From: DATGZX01 sp035296965
Lineage (GTDB): Bacteria > Planctomycetota > Planctomycetia > Gemmatales > Gemmataceae
NCBI GenBank assembly: GCA_035296965.1
Contig: DATGZX010000112.1
Location: 1-6,698, forward strand
DNA: 6,698 nt
Direction of reading: 5' to 3'
Shown here: positions 4,163-6,698 of the stretch, piece by piece
Layout of the letters: each line of letters opens with the position of its first letter
Position numbering within the stretch: the stretch's first letter is position 1
The notes under the pieces: generated by a model
The model's input: the letters and a program-made list of their open reading frames with translations, nothing else
Told to the model about the DNA's origin: nothing
Databases searched by the model: none
Position numbers and translations under genes: made by a program

Positions 4163-6698
4163 TCAGTGGCTTGCTTGTGGGATTGCATCCGCCCTTCGGG
4201 CGATTCGTTCGCTCTCCGCTAAATAGCGATTCCGCTCCGCCAGCACGGACGGCAAGAGTTGTTTCATCCGCTTGCCCACTCGATCAGCCAAGTCTTGGAA
4301 ACTGCGAGACACATTCCTCAATTCTTTAGGATATTCGGACCACAGTTGTTCCTTCTCCAGGAGGGTCTTCGCGACTTCCGACCAATCGTTTCGTTCATTG
4401 CATGCACCGGCCAGCCTGTCGAAGCACCGACTCAAGGAAACCCGGTTGGCATATGAGGGCGCCAGTTCCAATCGCCGGCGTCCCGTCGCTGCGGATTCGC
4501 GAAATGCCGCCTCCGCTTTGTCCCATTCCTTCAGCTTCGAATGAGCCTTGCCTATCCGCTCCCATGCACTGCCTAATCCTACACAGTACCTGGGTAGGTT
4601 TGGAATCTGCTGACACAACGATTCGCACATGCGGCGCGCCTCCTCAGCGAACCGAAGCGAGAGCGAAGCATCGTCCAGCTGGCACAATAGTGCGGCCAAT
4701 GAGAGATAAGCATCGGCCAGCCGCTCTTTGCTGTTTAGCTCGTATGTCGGCATGGATTGCATCTTTGCCCTCCCCGACATCTCGGCCGCGGCTTCCCTCG
4801 CCAGGGCCAGAGCGGCAGCCGGATTCTGGGCATCTCGCAGTGCGTGCCCGGTTTCTATTGGAGCGCATATCATCCGGAAAAAAGCATCGATATTCGCAGG
4901 ATACTTCTCAACCTGGACGATGAGGGCTTTCAACATTGACCGGTACGCCTTGTCTCCTTCAATCGCATTGCCCGCTTTCCAGTGGCAGAGAACCAGGCTG
5001 CGTTGGCTTTTCAAGAACGCATTCCATAGTCCAGGCATGAACGGAGACTTGGCAAGAATATCTGCAAGTTGCTTGTCGACTCTTTCAAACAGCCGGATAG
5101 CATCCCGGTAGTACCGTTCGTTGCTTGCAGCGGGCATCAGCCGGTAACAGCAAAGGCCAAAGAATAACTCCGTCATGCAATCAGGGGTCGGACTTGGCGC
5201 CATTCGCCCGTATAGCTCATGAGCCTGCAACCAATGGTCCGTGGCCTCCTTCTCCCGGTGGTTGGCATGCTCAATTTCGCCGAGCAGGAAGCATGTAAGA
5301 GCCAGCCGCCACCGGGCTGCTTCGTTACCGGCGTCCCGACTCACCTTGAAAGCAAGGACGGGCAGGTCCCGTTGCAAGATGGGCTTGGCAGCGATGCGGA
5401 ATGTCAAATCATCGGGCAACTGCATCTCGTTCACTTGGCAGTGTTCAAACAGGTCGAGAAACTCGATGTTGCCAGGATCCTCCCGAAGAAGTTCCTGCCA
5501 GAGTCCGCATGCTTCCCAAAATGCCTCCAGGTGCTCTTGGTACTGTTCGACCTTCGCGGAGACGAGGACGCCGGCGTATTTCTGCTTGAGAATCGCAAGC
5601 CACTTCCGATAAAGGCGATTGTGAGGATCCCGCAGAGCCAATGGCTCGCAGAGCTTTGTCGCATCCAGCAGGCAGCGTTCTGCTTCACGAAGCTGTCCGT
5701 TCCAGCCGTAGGCATCAGCGAGTTTTCCTTGTATGCCTATCCAATCAGCCCACAACTCCTGCCTCTGCGGATTCTGCTCCAGCTCGTGACGCAAGTGATT
5801 TTCCGCCTTCTGGAGAGGCTCGATGCGGGAGATTCCCTGGCTAAAATCCAGGAAGAAGGGCGTAGCCCGAGTGACTTTGGTCAATTCGTTAAGGGCTTCT
5901 TGCGACTCGCGCGCGGAAGTTTCCGCCGCACGGTGAGCTGCCTCGGCGTCGCGGCGTGCAGTCTCCGTCCGCCGCCACTGAAACAGGATGCCTGTGAATA
6001 CACCCAGCAGAGCCAAGGCCAGCGCTGCCACCAGACCAGCGATAAGCGGCCGGCGGCGACACCAGCGCCGGCCGCGGCGCAGCAGGCCAACTGGCCTGGC
6101 CTGGACAGGCTCGCCTCGCAGCCACCGCTCCAAGTCAGCGGCAAGTGCGCCGGCGCTGGCGTAACGTTTCTCGGGCTGCACCTCCAGGCATTTGATGCAA
6201 ACCGTCTCAAGGGCGCGCGGGACTTGGGGTACCAATGCGCGGGGGGAGATCGGCTCGGCGTTTCGTTTCTGCAGCATGATTTCCAGCGGCGTACCCGCCT
6301 GAAAAGGGGGCCGGCCGGTCAGCATCTCGTAGAGGATGGCTCCCAGCCCGTACACATCGGGGCCGGGGCCGAGCTGGCGGCGCGGTCCAAACGCCTGTTC
6401 CGGAGCCATGTAGGCCGGAGTTCCAAGAACCTGTCCGGTAAGCGTCAACTTCGTGCCTTCGCCGACAAGTCGGGCCAGGCTGAAGTCTGTCACGACCGGG
6501 TCGGTCGTCCGACCGTCCCGCAGCAAGACGTTGGCCGGCTTGAGGTCGTAGTGGAACACGCCTTCATCGTGGGCGTACTGCATCGCCGCCGCCAGGCTCA
6601 CCACCAGTTGCGCTGCCGTCTCGCAGGGGATACGTTCCTGTTTTTCGTAACAGCGGCTCAACCAGGCGGCCAACGTCGTGCCGGAAACGTATTCGGAG
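4163..6698 (-). CDS. Ser/Thr protein kinase, membrane-anchored, TPR-like C-terminus (partial)
   Basis: The frame is open to the right edge (SEYVSGTTLAAWL...), so the true start, glycine loop and catalytic Lys lie outside the window; the TTG at 6673 is an internal Leu codon. Domain order: Hanks-type kinase C-lobe (about 6100-6698); one membrane segment, LIAGLVAALALALLGVFTGI plus adjoining residues (about 5981-6046), preceded by an Arg-rich cytoplasmic stretch; a short Ala/Glu/Arg coiled coil (about 5880-5975); then about 570 residues of helical TPR-like repeats, the clearest around 4466-4570 (RIGKAHSKLKEWDKAEAAFR). Intact kinase features: catalytic Asp and Lys in DLKPAN, the APE motif in GTPAYMAPEQ, DVYGLG, and the final Arg in PEKRYASA. 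Altered: HRD is HYD (6545-6553) and DFG is DFS (Ser codon 6479-6481). Loss of the HRD Arg usually means control without activation-loop phosphorylation. DFS may weaken metal binding, so reduced activity or a scaffold role is possible. Expected topology: kinase in the cytoplasm, TPR-like part across the membrane. Confidence 0.9.
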   Translation of the reverse strand, partial: SEYVSGTTLAAWLSRCYEKQERIPCETAAQLVVSLAAAMQYAHDEGVFHYDLKPANVLLRDGRTTDPVVTDFSLARLVGEGTKLTLTGQVLGTPAYMAPEQAFGPRRQLGPGPDVYGLGAILYEMLTGRPPFQAGTPLEIMLQKRNAEPISPRALVPQVPRALETVCIKCLEVQPEKRYASAGALAADLERWLRGEPVQARPVGLLRRGRRWCRRRPLIAGLVAALALALLGVFTGILFQWRRTETARRDAEAAHRAAETSARESQEALNELTKVTRATPFFLDFSQGISRIEPLQKAENHLRHELEQNPQRQELWADWIGIQGKLADAYGWNGQLREAERCLLDATKLCEPLALRDPHNRLYRKWLAILKQKYAGVLVSAKVEQYQEHLEAFWEACGLWQELLREDPGNIEFLDLFEHCQVNEMQLPDDLTFRIAAKPILQRDLPVLAFKVSRDAGNEAARWRLALTCFLLGEIEHANHREKEATDHWLQAHELYGRMAPSPTPDCMTELFFGLCCYRLMPAASNERYYRDAIRLFERVDKQLADILAKSPFMPGLWNAFLKSQRSLVLCHWKAGNAIEGDKAYRSMLKALIVQVEKYPANIDAFFRMICAPIETGHALRDAQNPAAALALAREAAAEMSGRAKMQSMPTYELNSKERLADAYLSLAALLCQLDDASLSLRFAEEARRMCESLCQQIPNLPRYCVGLGSAWERIGKAHSKLKEWDKAEAAFRESAATGRRRLELAPSYANRVSLSRCFDRLAGACNERNDWSEVAKTLLEKEQLWSEYPKELRNVSRSFQDLADRVGKRMKQLLPSVLAERNRYLAESERIARRADAIPQASH

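Noticed and set aside
4054..4329. 91-aa plus-strand frame at the convergent gap
   Set aside because: Half of it overlaps the 3' end of the kinase gene in antisense, and the product is low-complexity with no recognisable features.
6671..6673. TTG as the start codon of the kinase gene
   Set aside because: The frame continues to the window edge with typical kinase sequence (EYVSGTTLAAWL), so this is an internal Leu codon.
1..6698. CRISPR array, tRNA, rRNA or defence cassette
   Set aside because: No regularly spaced repeats, cloverleaf or rRNA-like stretches were seen. The only defence link is the family-level relation of the truncated helicase to antirestriction proteins.

Overview
The window looks like chromosomal or island DNA from a GC-rich planctomycete, probably of the Gemmataceae type. 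The main evidence is the large minus-strand protein at the right: a Ser/Thr protein kinase, then one membrane segment, a short coiled coil and a long TPR-like region. This architecture is heavily expanded in that group. The assignment rests on protein style and composition, not on a marker gene.

Left part (1-2227, + strand): the C-terminal two thirds of a very large helicase of the methylase-helicase type carried by phages, plasmids and integrative elements (annotated as N12-class adenine-specific DNA methylase, SNF2-like helicase or DarB-like). Recognisable sequence begins abruptly at codon 125 (K-N-L-E-T-P-T-K-M), just after the expected DEAH box, and a TAG stop sits immediately upstream in frame. 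The methylase part and helicase motifs I and II are absent, so this is a 5'-truncated remnant. Bases 1-124 are unrelated to it and unidentified.

Middle (2240-3443): a complete insertion sequence of 1,204 bp. It has imperfect terminal inverted repeats of about 26 bp, an exact 5-bp target duplication (GGTAC), and one intact 334-aa HTH plus DDE transposase of IS481/rve type. It inserted 12 bases after the helicase stop. Its untranslated leader carries two perfect hairpins, and the second buries the transposase ribosome binding site.

Downstream (3532-3996, + strand): a 154-aa protein of unknown function with a disordered N-terminus and a compact C-terminal domain. Removing the IS and one target copy leaves only 95 bases between it and the helicase gene, so the two were probably neighbours in one transcription unit that the IS has split.

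Right part (4163-6698, - strand): the kinase gene, convergent with the rest and running off the right edge. Two catalytic signatures are altered: HRD is HYD and DFG is DFS.

I see no CRISPR array, tRNA, rRNA or clear new defence cassette. The most informative points are the truncated helicase junction, the dateable IS insertion with its self-limiting leader, and the atypical kinase.
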